The position numbers were made by a program, and so were the translations under genes. DNA of 64,000 bases. Origin: Kappaphycus alvarezii (lineage: Eukaryota; Rhodophyta; Florideophyceae; Gigartinales; Solieriaceae). The stretch spans positions 558,001 to 622,000 of the forward strand of contig NADL03000506.1 in assembly GCA_002205965.3 (NCBI GenBank), written 5' to 3'. The stretch's first letter is position 1; each line of letters begins with the position of its first letter. Shown in pieces: positions 44,640-56,614 of the stretch. The notes beneath the pieces were generated by a model, which saw only the letters and a list, made by a program, of their open reading frames with translations, was not told the origin of the DNA and did no database searches.

Positions 44640-47600
44640 TTGGAACCTTAGTAGTCTGAATCCAATTCAATTAGCGGTACTGTGAATCTTGTAACATGAA
44701 AACTCGTTTGCACCGGGTTTAAGCATGTGTTGGTGGATATTAATGATTTAAATATGTTGTTAGGATTGTATTTTACCATTGCGCCTGCGGGGTTCAAAGT
44801 CCCAGGTATTAGGCTTATCGATGCGATTTCTCCTCTCGCGATGTATTCTCGGCAAATGTATCCGAGTTTAGGGATGCATTGGACTACGTTGTTAATAAGA
44901 TTTGTCCAAAGTGTTTCGCAGTCGACGTATGCCACGATTGGGACGAAAATTTTGAGAAGGTCAAGTGATATCAGAGGAATATTATCTGTGCATCGAAGAG
45001 TGGCCTCAACAGCCGTGAGCTCTGATTCTTTCTGTGGAGTGCGGGCACCGAGGTGCTCTTGAGCTGTGACAGTGTACTATACTCATTTTATCATTTTTTT
45101 CTGCTAGTTACAAGATGAAACCGATTTGGGAGTGCCTGGTTGGTAGATTATGGAATGAGCGTCAATGTACAGGCGGATATTTGCGTGGTTCGAGGAATAC
45201 ATCGGATTTCAAAGAGGCGTTGAGACTGGATCTCTGCCAATTTCTGGCGTGTATGTTTGAGAACAATGAGATGAGCTACTTTTTGGTCTCGGATCCGTCG
45301 CAGGGGGGCCATTGCACGTAAGCAGGACGAAAGACTTGTCCACACAGCTATCTAGGCGAATTTCAGGCTTCAGAACGAAGGTTAGAGATTTCTTGGGTTT
45401 TCTTGGGTCTGTGGAGATCGTCTTTGGTTGCTTTTCTACAAGTTTCGACCGCAAATTTTCGTTCGGCACATAATCTGCGCACAGCGCTGTTGCCGCGTTA
45501 ATAGTTGGGCTATATTATAGTAAGAGGTCTTATTAACATTGCTTATAGTCGAGTATGTTGGCGCACATCCATGGAACGATAGTTCCGTTCCAGTATCTTC
45601 CAGCTTCGACCTCGCCGCACATTTCGACGTTTGCTTTCCAGATGAAGCCTATCTTTGCTGGGAAAATTGTGAAGAATTTCGGCGGTGGGCTGGAATAGAT
45701 GAGCCTCCTAGTTGGGTTGCTTTGCAGATAGGCCTTTGTGACTTCTTGAACAACCAGGGCCATTGAATCATTTTGTTTCTTGAGCAGGACTTCCCAAGTA
45801 GGAGCAAGGGAGAGAAGGATTCGGAGCGAGCTCAGTCCAACTATGGGATCATTTCCTGTGACTGAGTGTCAAAGTGATGTGAGATGGGCTGCACTGATGA
45901 GACGTACGCGATAACGAAAAGAGGGGGTAGCTTTCGGTGATCTTTTGATTATGAGTGTCCATTTAACGGACAGGAGTTCAAAGGAGTCGTCCATGGTTGT
46001 CTAAGGAACGGCTAAAACTGGGCATCTGATGAAAAATTTGATCTCTTCTGAATTTACTAGGTGAAATGCCTTTCGTTGATGGGGCGGTACCTTGGAAACA
46101 GATCCGATCTTCTCTGCTGATGTATGGAAGACGAGCCAGTCCTGTTCGTCTGTTGTAACAGAAGACTGTATGAACTCGAGTTCAGTGATACCGCATGGTG
46201 ATTGAGAAGGTTGGTGAAGCACGGGGCCGTCACCCGTGATTAGTAATTTAGGGAGTGGGTTGTCGTTAACTTTGGTTATGAAAACCGAGATTTTGAAGTA
46301 GTATCCTTGACAAAGTGTGTACGAATCGAGAGTTTTAGCTGTTGATGGCTTTTCGAGTGCTCCGGTATCTGATATAGCATCTTTTTCTCGAATTTTGGGA
46401 GATATTTAAATGTCTCCGAAGAATGGACGGACTCTGGCCTCGTATGTCGGGAACAATTTTTCCTTTAACTTGTTGGCAGACAGTGAAGGAGCGCAGTTTT
46501 AGTACTTTACGGTGGTGTGAGTGTAACGCTTTGCGAATGACGGCTTCGGCTCGAAGTCGATCAGTCTCTTTTCTTTCCATTGTCATCAGGTAAATCCGTT
46601 CATTTGTTTTGGTTGCGTTTGCCATGTAGCTCAAGATTCGAGGCATTGCTCTAAATCTGTTATAATGTGAAAGAAGTCGATTGGAATGATGCGAGAAGTT
46701 CCAGACCATTTCGGATTCGCCCATTACTTGTTCTAAATTCGGTGCAGGGTCGAACTAAGGGGTGAGGAGGAGTTTGTCCATTACTTTGTGGAGGAAGCAG
46801 CGAGAAGGCTCGTTCGATCCAAGAAATAATGGAGCTTCTGTTGGGACCGAGAAAATTCGGGAGTCAAGACTGCGTAAGTTGTCCGGATCGGTTTCGGCGG
46901 ACTCTATAACAGAATAAGAGATGGTACCGGTGTTTTTATATCTTTGAAACCGCCTTACGTAGTTTTGTTTTCCAGTTCATTTGCGTAAGATACGTCTGGG
47001 CATCTTGCATCCGTAGCAGATGACTTGCCCCTTTTGCATGGATGATGGGAGCACTTGGTGGCAGTAAAAGTGTCCTCTGCTTTTGGGTTGACCATAATGG
47101 TAGCGGTGATGACGCCAGTGGGCAGGAGGCGCCAGAATTTTCGGGAAAAATGCATCTACGAGACTAGCTGAGTAATTGGATTTTTCAGGTGTTGAATGAG
47201 CATGGAATTCTGATGAACTTGGATTTTGGTTGGGATGTGAGATTTTCTGGTCTTCTATATTTGAAGCCGTGGTCTTGAAGAGCTCTGCGAATTTGACCGG
47301 TGTCTGGTTTAGGGAGAGTTTGTCGAATAGATCCTTGCACCGCTGCTCTCCTTTGAAGATCTCTCAGATCTTATACAGGACCATTTAGGGAGCGGACATG
47401 AATGATGGGAGGCCGTAGTGGTGAGCTATGACGTAGTCGATAAACATGGACGCTGCTTGGTGATCCGTACTTTGGGCGGAACATATTGTAGGTGATTTGT
47501 GGTGCAATGACAGGTAGTAAGGCTGACAAGGCCACTTGGGTGTCCGGATCCCACTTTCTTAGTAACAAGGTAGAGCTGTGGTGTTGAACACCCTGGTGAG

Positions 47601-50105
47601 TTTGGAACTCAGAAATTGTGCCGTTTTCTGTGATGGAGTCAAGCGCCTGATTTCGGTTAGGTTGAACCAACCAAAAGACCACCCTTAGTAGGGGATACCT
47701 GATCACTGAATAGAACTGAGGGGCTCGTTTACCGAAGTTGAGGAGAAAGTAACGCCCACAATCACAACTATGGAGGATATCCCGAACGTCGGTAGTAGGT
47801 TCTCGGATTTATTCGTAGTTGGCCAAAGTGCCGTGAATAAATAATTTAGCGAGGTTATTACTAAAACAGAAATAGAAAAAGAACTAATAGTACAGTATCT
47901 AGTGGTACAGGAAGCTTTGAGCTGATTTGGTGAGCCGTGATCTGGAGTGGTGAGCCGAGCTTGCGATGGTAAGCCACGACAGTCGCGAGACTTACAAAGG
48001 TGTGGAATCAACATTACAGTGCAATGTACCTTACAGGCTGATAGTGTCAGGCAGTTGCATGGCATGCACTGTCCCATAACGTGTTCACCTCTCAAATGGG
48101 CTGCCATGCCCAATTCCATGACTTTAAAATAGTAACCAAAAATAAAGGTCTCGAAGACCATGTGGCGACCTACGCGCCTGTAGGAACCGTCGAGCGTAAT
48201 GGGCTAGAATCCTAAAATTAGATCCGAGGCCTCATGAAATCATAGATAGGGTCTGGCACTAGATGATGAAATTCTAGCATTTGATCTTCCGGGCTTGTAC
48301 ATTCGGTTCGAAAAAGAGAATATTACGTAGATTCAGAAGAAATTCATCCCATCAGTTGTTGTGCGTTCGGATATTTGACTCGGCAAGGCGCGTTTTCCAG
48401 TGAGAAATGAAAAAAGAACCTTCACGAAGAATTCTTCAGGGATCTGTGATGCTTCCATATGATCGAATATCGGCTGTAATTTGTGCAGAAAAGGCTCTTT
48501 TTCTTCTCTTGTGACTCGATTGGGAGGACACAAGATGTAAGTAATCGTCTGGATACTCTTCGTGAGGTCCAGACCGGTTATTTTCTCGCTTGGCCTGGTT
48601 GAGGTCTCACCTTGGCGAAAGACTCCGGAGTCTTCGTCTGGGGTAGCTGTTGTTCTGGTGTCGTCATTGTAGTGCAATTAGCGGTGTGCAATTCTTCCCT
48701 TCTAGGAACGGAACCCCGTCAGACAATGAGAGTACCAATACACGCACACCAAGACTCACAGGGTGTTCGCTGTCCCTCTTTCTCTGTAAGCACCCTTCGA
48801 TGCAGTAGCAAAGCTCGCCGACGGCGAGGAGAAGTGGGACTGGAAGAGCGGGAGTAATTCCTTGGACGGCTGGACGGTATACTTGTCCTCCAGGTTGTAA
48901 GGCCGGACCGTGGTCCGCGGAATGCTAGAACCTTGATAAGGATTGATTCTAAAGAACCGTAGAAACCAGCGGTGTAGTACTGGACAAATAAGATTAGTAG
49001 TGGGTCAGCAGTGCTGAATATCTCCTTTGGAGATAATGATGTTGTCACCAACGACAACCTTGAAGTTCCTATTTGTATACAGACGCCGGAGTCCGGGGCT
49101 CCAAGCGTGAGTAAATATCACGAACAATCAACAAAGGAGGTATTAAAACATTAGATAGAGAGGGGGAAAATAAAAAGGGGGGCCCGGGTGGATAAACGTG
49201 GCTATAGCCAAACTTGCCGTTGGCAAGGTTTCTGCAAAGGCGGAAGTTGGCAGCCAAGTTCAAAGCCAACACTGTGGTGGCTGTATAATCTGGGGGCCTA
49301 GTGGCCAGGTAGGTATAAATACTAGTTAGCTAGGGTTGGGTTATCTTCGACGGCGGGTGAGTGAAGTTAAGGTCAGCCAAGTAAGGGAGATCCAAGTTAG
49401 AGATAAGTGAATTCGACACTTGGCCCAATACGGTCCTTTCACCTGCGAAAATATCAGGTCCAATTTGGGGGCCGAGTGGTCCAAATTGCTAGCCCTCAAG
49501 TCCTCTGGGATGAGCATACAGTACCAGGAATAATAGCGGGCGACAAGCGAAAATTGCCCTCACTGTATAGTACAGTGCCTGCTGTTTTGTCGTGAATCAG
49601 ATCAAAAAAAGATCACCAAAATCAGCTTTGCAGATGGCAGTACAGTGGGAGTGCCAATTGCACTACAGTCATTATCCAGACCGAGAAGGTTGGACTTGAT
49701 GGCAACTTCGATGGAAAGATTAGCAATGTTCTTGTGGTAGCCAGTGAACGCGCAAAGGATGTGGAACAAGGTGAAATTCCAGAAGTTTTCGAGATCTTGA
49801 ATGGAGTACTAATAAGTAAACCATTGAAAGTTCTCGGCGAGTTCCTCTCCGGAACCAAACTTGCGAAAGTCTTCGGAAAACGAGTTAACAACCTAGTCCG
49901 GAATTTGAGTCTGTTGCGGAGTGTGCTTTGTGAGGAAATATTTCACATTCTTGATAGAAAGGCCATTTATCTTCAAGGCGATCAAATTAATGCTCTCTAC
50001 AGCACGAGTCCTACTATTAATTTCTCCTGATCTGTGAGTGACTTCCCGAGTGGCATTTTTTTGATAGTTATTAGTCCCTCTTTGTAGTGTGGATACAGGT
50101 TGCAT
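44640..50105 (-). mobile_element. Ty1/copia-like retrotransposon, long fossil copy interrupted by a solo LTR
   Basis: On the minus strand the order of parts is that of a copia-type element. Gag-like coding lies at about 50105-49673 and 48660-48330, integrase-like coding around 47.7-46.3 kb, reverse transcriptase around 46.2-45.5 kb (VVQEVTKAYLQSNPTRRLIY is a typical block), and RNase H ends near 44640 (SLIPGTLNPAGAMVKYNPNN). The gag-like parts are related to those of the small element at 32.8-33.5 kb. The copy is broken many times and clearly old. Its own LTRs were not recognised. A 1,000-base solo LTR of a different family sits inside the gag-like region. Confidence 0.7.
48668..49667. repeat. 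Solo LTR, 1,000 bp, with 5-bp target duplication
   Basis: The segment is exactly 1,000 bases, begins TGTAGTGCAATT and ends with the perfect complement AATTGCACTACA, so it has TG...CA ends inside a 12-base inverted repeat. It is flanked on both sides by GTCAT (48663-48667 and 49668-49672), a 5-base target duplication typical of LTR-retrotransposon integration. It has no long ORF but contains a TATAAATA box near 49313. No internal region follows, so I call it a solo LTR left by recombination between two LTRs. It lies within the gag-like coding of the copia-like fossil, so it is younger than that element. Orientation is unknown; if the TATA box marks it, plus. Confidence 0.8.
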
Positions 50106-50799
50106 TCGGTGTTGTTAATCTATAGTAGAAAAGGGACTACTATGTTTGTCTTACGAGGCTTTTATTGCTACTTTTTTATAAAATTTCAATAGTTTCTATA
50201 TTTATTATCCGTTTATAAAGTGTAATGTTGCTGTTACATCGATCCGATAGCATCTCGTTAAAAATGTTCCGTGCTGCTCTTTTTCTATTGAACTGAGACA
50301 CCTTACAGTTCTTCTTTAAAGCAGTAGTTGTATGCAACAGTCATGAACCTGTTTGTGGGACAGTGCATTTCCGGCTTGTATTCGACGAATTTGGAATGGG
50401 CCCTTAATGGAGGACAATTCTGTAATATTTTCAGAAATTAATATTCAAAGTGGTAATCAATTTGTACAGTTCATGTACTGCGAGTTTATGCAGAAGTGTA
50501 GTACTGTATTATCATTCGTAATTCTATCCGAACATATGCAATATTGTCATGAAAATAGAACGGTGCTTTCCCGTATTAACGGCCGAGGAACAGCCCTGGT
50601 TCGAGTGACCATATGATCGATGGAGGAAGGGAGGTCGGGCTATGTTATTGATAGTGCAGCGACTTTTATGGGGTTTCATATGGCAACAAGTAGCTATTTA
50701 CAATACTTTATAGCATTTCATAAAGGGTGTAAAGTCGCGAGAAGGACCCTTCCGCCCTTTTTTGGGTTGAAGACCCGGTCCTGCTCCACAAATCTTTAA
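50106..50799. other. Unassigned stretch
   Basis: No LTR, terminal repeat or recognisable ORF was found. The 87-codon plus ORF at 50353-50616 has no known domain. The left end may contain the 5' non-coding part of the copia-like fossil. Confidence 0.3.
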
Positions 50800-52470
50800 A
50801 GAATTATTAAACAAAGAGAACAATGCAAAATATTTATTGATTCACTATGAAGCATTTGCAAGTCTTTTTTTCCGCAGCTTACATTTGCTCTAAGCGGCTT
50901 CTGACTATCCACCTGAGTTCTTTGAGATTTCTCCGTAAGAAGAACTGTTACCTGTAGCGCTCGCCGCGATCTTGGGCCTTCAATCTAGCAATTGCATCTA
51001 CCCAGGCCCTTCTCCGAACCCCCTGCGATTCCTCTTGCGCTGTTTTTAAGTCCATATTCAGCTATTTCTCTGTCTACACTTCACGCCTCTTTTGTTCCAG
51101 AGACTTAAGCAGTCCAATGAAATATAGATGGAATATCTCGATACACACTGTAGTTTCAACAAATCAAGCCTTCACTGTAGGATCAGGAGGGCCTTCTCGC
51201 ATTATTCGAATAGTATTCATCCTAGTCGCTTGAACAACTTCGTGAACGGATATAATTTCCTGACAGCGATTTGACTTTCCAATACGTTATCCTGCAACGA
51301 GATTCAAATTGAGAGGCCAAAGGCCAGACTTTTTAAACCCACCCATGATATTTTTCTGCGTGGTATCCTTTTCAATTACTTCTTCCATGGAATCCCAAAT
51401 ATGTCTTCCATGCACATTTTCCAACCCTATTGACAACTGACATCCGTATGTTAACGAAAATTTCATGAAAGCTTCATTCGCATAGTGCTTGAAAGGCCCA
51501 AAAAGGATACATTCCATTGTTACAAGCGGTCGCTTGTAAAAGATTACACGGCAACTGTTACATTTCCCGCCCTTTTCATCTCCCCAATTAAACTTGACAG
51601 CAAATGGGAGCGGCATGCGTCAAAAAATATAGCAATCCACTCTTCAACAGGGTGTAAAGCTCGAACGGATTCGATAAAGCGCGACATCCATTTACGAAAT
51701 AAATGTCCATTGAAACTGCCAACATCAAGTCGCCAAACTGCAAACTACTATTTAGGCGTCAAATTAGACACTCCTTCGGTACCTATTCCATCAAATAGTC
51801 TTGGTTCTTGAATATTATTAAAAACTGCCACAGGAGCCACGAATCAGCCTGTACCAATCACGCACAGCAGAAAAGATATGCGGTTCACATATTGAAAAGT
51901 AACTCTCAGCCAAGTCGCCATAACTCCTACAGATGTGACTATACGCTTCCCCTTCTTTCCGAATAAGCCTCGTCAGGAGAAAAGCCTGCTTCTTCGAGAT
52001 TGCCAACTTGATGAGGGGTCTTGATATTGTAAGTCCTGTACACCAACTTAACTTACGCAAAGAAGAGTTTTAATGTTTCAGCATTAAAGCATTGAATTCG
52101 CAGCTGCTGTACGGGACGAGCAAAGTAGGAGCCAGTTTGTCAGAATTGCGTTTCAGAAAGCTGTGCAGCGAGAAAACGAGAACATTTAGCCTGGCGTAGG
52201 CGTCATGACGCTTTGTAACTCCTTGTAATATTGCAAGTAAGTAGCGAGAGTGCATCTCGATACTTACTTGCAATATTACAAAAGTCTTCATTGGCAAGGA
52301 TGAGTTATTTCGCCAGTTTAATAGAAACACGAGCAACAGTTTCTTTCTCTTGTTCCAAAAAGAAACATGTCGCACGTTTCGGTCTTTCCGATGAGATAAA
52401 GAAAGAATCATTATTTTTGCCTTATCTGTGGTTCTGCCCGTTTGCTACATCGCTGCAAACTTGACTCGGA
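50800..52470 (-). mobile_element. Pogo/Tigger-like DNA transposon remnant
   Basis: The best piece is a minus-strand frame at 51616-51287 ending with IWDSMEEVIEKDTTQKNIM and GGFKKSGLWPLN, the block that closes the DDE_1 domain of pogo, Tigger and jerky-type transposases. Further downstream (about 51.2-50.9 kb) frames read GRAWVDAIARLKAQDRGERY-like basic sequence, as in the C-termini of such proteins. Upstream frames to about 52.4 kb are broken. No terminal repeats were recognised, so the ends are approximate. The catalytic Asp residues could not be identified. Confidence 0.4.
52225..52279. repeat. Near-perfect inverted repeat, 25-base arms, 5-base loop
   Basis: The arms at 52225-52249 and 52255-52279 are reverse complements with one mismatch and are separated by GTGCA. 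A transcript of either strand would form a strong hairpin. It lies inside the pogo-like remnant. Confidence 0.85.
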
Positions 52471-52479
52471 AATCATGGA

Positions 52480-53150
52480 TGGTCTGTTGTTAGTGGTGAA
52501 ACAGACGCTGTGACAAGACTCACCCGCTTGGATTTATTGTCAGTGCTTCGAGCAAGACGTTGTGGGCGTTCATGACCATCTCCTTCGTCGCAAAAAGGGA
52601 ATATGTCATTGCGGTGTTCATACCTATATCTGATATTGAAGATGAAGGGATCAAAGAAAAAGCGACCAATAGATGGTGTCTTTTCTATAGAGCATCAAAC
52701 ATGAATTTAATGAACAAGTCACAGTTGGATCACTGCTTCATGTTTCTGATTGTAATAATCATTTATTGCAAAATTTTGAAAGGGCTATTTCCTATTGCCA
52801 TTTTCCTAAGAAAACTGTTCGAAGGTGCAAATCGGGCCATTTCGGCCCTATTTTCCGATTGAAACCCTTGTTTTCCCAGTTTTCATGATGAGCACTCCAT
52901 TGTAAAGGTTGTCGCAATAATTGGTGTTCTATGCATGGTTGGAGATCTAGAGGCGCTTCCAAAGATAGGTGACTTGTAAGGATAAGGGAATTTTCCGCTA
53001 GATTGTTCAAATTTCCTGTAGGCTATTCCGGGCCACAACCGACCATATCTTTCAAATATTAATTCACCCCACTCTTTCTCATGTCCCACACTGTTTAGTG
53101 TGCGGCATTCAGTAATCGGGTACATGTATGTTCTATATCTATTAGGCGCA
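52480..53150. other. Unassigned stretch between two DNA transposon remnants
   Basis: Short ORFs on both strands have no recognisable product. It may contain the outer part of the pogo-like element. Confidence 0.3.
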
Positions 53151-53152
53151 CC

Positions 53153-54500
53153 GTACAGTGCGCCTCAAAAGTATAGAATCAAGGGTATATTCTGAACTAC
53201 TAAAGACTGAAACATGAACGGCATACTGGCTGAAAGCTACCGTCAAGCTAAGTAGAAAAGTGTCTTTCGAATTTGCTTTTTCAAAAATATTAAAGAAGGT
53301 ACGTATAAAAAACCACTTTTTCTTAGCCCTTTAGTATAGAATCAAAGAAGTCTGGAATACCTAAGAAAACTTTTTACTCAACTACTAGGATATTTGTGCC
53401 CCTGTCGAGTTTAGAACGGCAAGAAAACGCCACACCATCGATTCTACAAGGTTTTGCAGCGTTACTTCTGGGATTCTAAACCAGCTATCAATGATTGAAG
53501 CCCTTCACTCAGACAATGCACTAAACTTCCTCGAATCTCGGTAGACATCACTCACCACAATCCCCCAGACACGCGATGGCCACTCTACATGCTTGACGTT
53601 CTTCTCATATAACCACTTCTTAATGGCTCTAGATACATGAAAGGGACAGTTGTATTGCTGATAAGTCGAGTCTTTTACATGCGTAAGAGCAGCCCAAGGC
53701 AACAAATGGTCCTCTTTAATCCTAATATACTTACTTGAGTCCTGTCTTCCGCTGATAAAAACTAAATCACAAGAACCAAAAAACGAAAAGCATCTCTATA
53801 CCATCAAGCTTTGACCAACTCCCTGACGCTTTGAAAAAATGCGCTCCTCCTTGTTAATGCCATTTCAATACGAATCCAGCCCATCTGGGTCGTCTAGATT
53901 AAACTTATTCTCGTCTGAAAATACTACATAATGCCATTTGGATTGTCCTCTCTCCCCTATATTCGTTGCCCACTCCATTCTTCTTTTTTATGAGATTCAG
54001 TTAAAAAGAAAGCCTTCTTCATGTGCTTGATCTCCATTCGGTTATCTTGCTGTAGCATCCGCAGAACAGTCGCCCTTGATATCGACAATAACAGGTCTTT
54101 CTGCACGCGATTCGCGCTGTGACCTTTCTTTGATGTCTTTCTTATGGCTTGACGGTGCGTGGCCTCTGTGTATTTGCGTGGCCTTCCGCCTTTTTTTGGC
54201 CCATAGTTTTCCCTGTTCTTCAGATACAAACTGACTACTTTTTGAGAGCGATTAATCTTTTTGGCTATTGCTCTGTGTGAAATTTTGTCCACCACCAAGG
54301 TATTGATTGCCCCTTTTTCTTTTTCCAAAAGGGCAAGTCCTTGGGGCATGTTTGATGATTTTCGGGAGGGTTTACGGTGCTGCCAGGGGTTGACCTTGCT
54401 CCTTGCAGGTCTTTAAAGTACCAGTTGCCTGCAAAAGCTGTTCCTCCGCTTTTGAAGTTCCCGCCAAGTGCTGTTTTGATTCTGTATTTATGTGTAATCA
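53153..54500 (-). mobile_element. Tc1/mariner DNA transposon, second copy, different subfamily
   Basis: On the minus strand a Tc1-type transposase starts at 54349 (MPQGLALLEKEKGAIN) with a helix-turn-helix domain (KISHRAIAKKINRSQKVVSLYL), a GRPRKYTE hinge and a second DNA-binding part. The DDE domain continues in other frames with YVVFSDENKFNLDDPDG near 53900. A left end beginning TACAGTGCGCCTC at 53153 and carrying AGAATCAA is mirrored by TTGATTCT near 54476-54483, so the terminal repeats are only partly matched and the right edge is approximate. At least three frame changes or stops lie in the catalytic part. It differs clearly from the Tc1 copy at 31.1 kb. Confidence 0.75.
53957..54349 (-). 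pseudogene. Tc1 transposase, N-terminal DNA-binding part
   Basis: This 130-residue frame is the paired-type DNA-binding domain plus the start of the catalytic domain (KKAFFLTESHKKEEWS). The frame then changes; the stretch 53950-53505 carries the rest, including SDENKFNLD with the first catalytic Asp, and is broken by stops. The full family protein would be about 340 residues. Confidence 0.75.
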
Positions 54501-55079
54501 TCTTTGCTTCATGTATTATAAAAGGCGTGCAAGCCTAGCTAACATTGTAAGCTAATATTGTTGAAGTTCGTAGCTGCCCAGCTTGGGAGTACGCGCTATA
54601 TTTATGGGATAGAAAAAATAGTTTTTTATACGTAATTTTTTTTATTACTATGGAAATGCAAATTCGAGTTGTAGTGTTCTACTCAGATTAACGGCCGCTT
54701 TCAGCCTATATTTTAGTACCACAGCCCAAAAGGTATGACACATGTAGCACGCAGCGAGGTTGCTGGTGGAAGTCTACTGTAAGCCCTACAAGCCGAGCTT
54801 ACAATGTCTGACACAACTACTGACCGTTGTGCTCGACGGGTTGGCTTCCCCTTATTGCGGCAAGAACAAGTGTTTACTTCTTCTGTCTGATGGCTAATGA
54901 TTCTTTTTCTTGGACTTGCTCGGCTACTCGGTACGCAAGCCCTTATATAGACTTTTTTGTATCCCGTCTGCACTGTATTTGAAAGCACAGTAAAGTGCAG
55001 TCTAGAACCAGTCCACCACAAAAAATTAAATCTAGTGGCTAAAGTAGCATTTTGTACTAGATTAATATCAGAAAATATG
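54501..55079. other. Unassigned flank of the Harbinger element
   Basis: No coding potential was recognised. The left terminus of the PIF/Harbinger element probably lies here or shortly after, but I could not match inverted repeats. Confidence 0.3.
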
Positions 55080-55603
55080 TGCGCATTCCTGCTGAGCTGC
55101 CACAGATGCTGCGCTGGCTGTATCGCGAGCCTTTTCTGTATGACAGATATGCAGTTCATACCGCAGTCTTTAGGGTCGTTCCAAAGCAAAAATACAATAT
55201 ATTTACACAAAATATACATATTTTATCGCCCCATATTTGCATGGAGGCGTTCCAATACATTGGTGAGCAAAATATGTAGAAAACACGAGATGGGCTTACC
55301 CAAACCACAATGATATTGTCAACAACCCTGATGACGGCATCTAAGGGATATGTCCATCAACTACTATATAATTCATCCTGATCCTATCCTGATGACGGGT
55401 CGTGATTTACGGGCATCCATTTGCGCTGCCGCGCTGATAAGACGAAAACATAGCAATGAAGCTTTTTTTTCATCACTGTCGGCACTATATGTTTTGCTGC
55501 TAGAAGGAGAAGGACGTGGGGAACGAACAGTGCCTCGGGGTCTGTTCTCTTTTGCCACAATCCTGGCTGGCACCCCTGATAAATTCTTCAAAAGCTGTAC
55601 CGA

Positions 55604-56614
55604 ATGTCACATCCGGCATTTATGAAGCTGGCAGAACTTATGATAATGGCAGACCCCAAGAGGTTCAGAAAGAGTTGCCCATTGATGAGGTTATCAATGA
55701 CGTTAAGATATCTAGCAAATGGCTCGTACCTTGATATTTCATTTGCCCATTGCCTGCCAATATCAATTGTTTATCAGCACATTGATGACACCATCTTTTG
55801 TCTAAACAACACCTTAAGGATTGAGTTTCCATATAGTAGCGAGCGTTGGCTCAGAAGTGTCTCAGACGAGTTTTCAAGAGGTGAACGAAGCCCTTTGCGA
55901 ATGTGCTGCGGTGCGGTAGATGGAATCGCAATTAAGATATGTGAACCAGCTGCATGGGAGGTTCCAAATGCGACATCATACTACAATCGGAAGGGATGGT
56001 TTGCTCTGAACATGCAGGCAATGTGTGATTCCACCTATCGGTTTACCTTTGTTTCCTGTCTGTCAACCGGTTCTACACATGATAGCACTGCGTTCTCAAT
56101 CAGCAGCTTGTGTGAACTTCTTGCACGACGGGCCGGTGGTCTCATGGCGGGATATTGGGTTGTAGATGACGAGGCTTATAACTGCTGTAACAGATTATTA
56201 ACCCCTTGGCCGGGACGCCACCTGTCCATTTCGAAAGACTGTTTCAACTACTGGCAGTCGCCAGCTCGCATCTTTATTAAACAAGCATTTTGAATGCTTT
56301 TAGCCAGATGGGGAATATTTTGGAGACCATTGCGCTGCACGGTGGAGAAGAACACTCAAATTATATTACTGTGTTGCAAGCTCCACAACTTCGTTCTGGA
56401 TAGTACAACAAGCTTTGATGTACCACAGCCATCTAGAGTGGATATGGGCAGCCATACAGAGGCGGAAGATAGGGAATTTCACTTACAAGACGACTGCGAT
56501 CTTGACGAAGCATTGCACAGACGGAGGCGAGACTTGGATTCGTGCCAGTTACGCGAAGACTTTACTCAAGAAATTTCTGCCGCATGTATGCGACGGCCAC
56601 ATTACACGTCCTAA
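55604..56614 (+). pseudogene. PIF/Harbinger transposase (DDE_Tnp_4)
   Basis: The nuclease domain reads MCCGAVDGIAIKICEP with the first Asp (residue 106), YYNRKGWFALNMQAMCD, GSTHDSTAF with the second Asp (residue 160), and GYWVVDDEAYNCC and PWPGRH blocks. The block that should carry the third acid reads ARIFIKQAF; the family has E at the K position (residue 226). Directly after it a TGA stop (56291-56293) stands where the family has Gly, and the frame continues MLLARWGIFWRPLRC to 56614. Upstream of 55604 the N-terminus lies in another frame (about 55490-55603), so one frame change is also present. The protein should cut and join the element with its partner. This copy cannot be active because of the stop, and probably also the E-to-K change. 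Confidence 0.85.
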
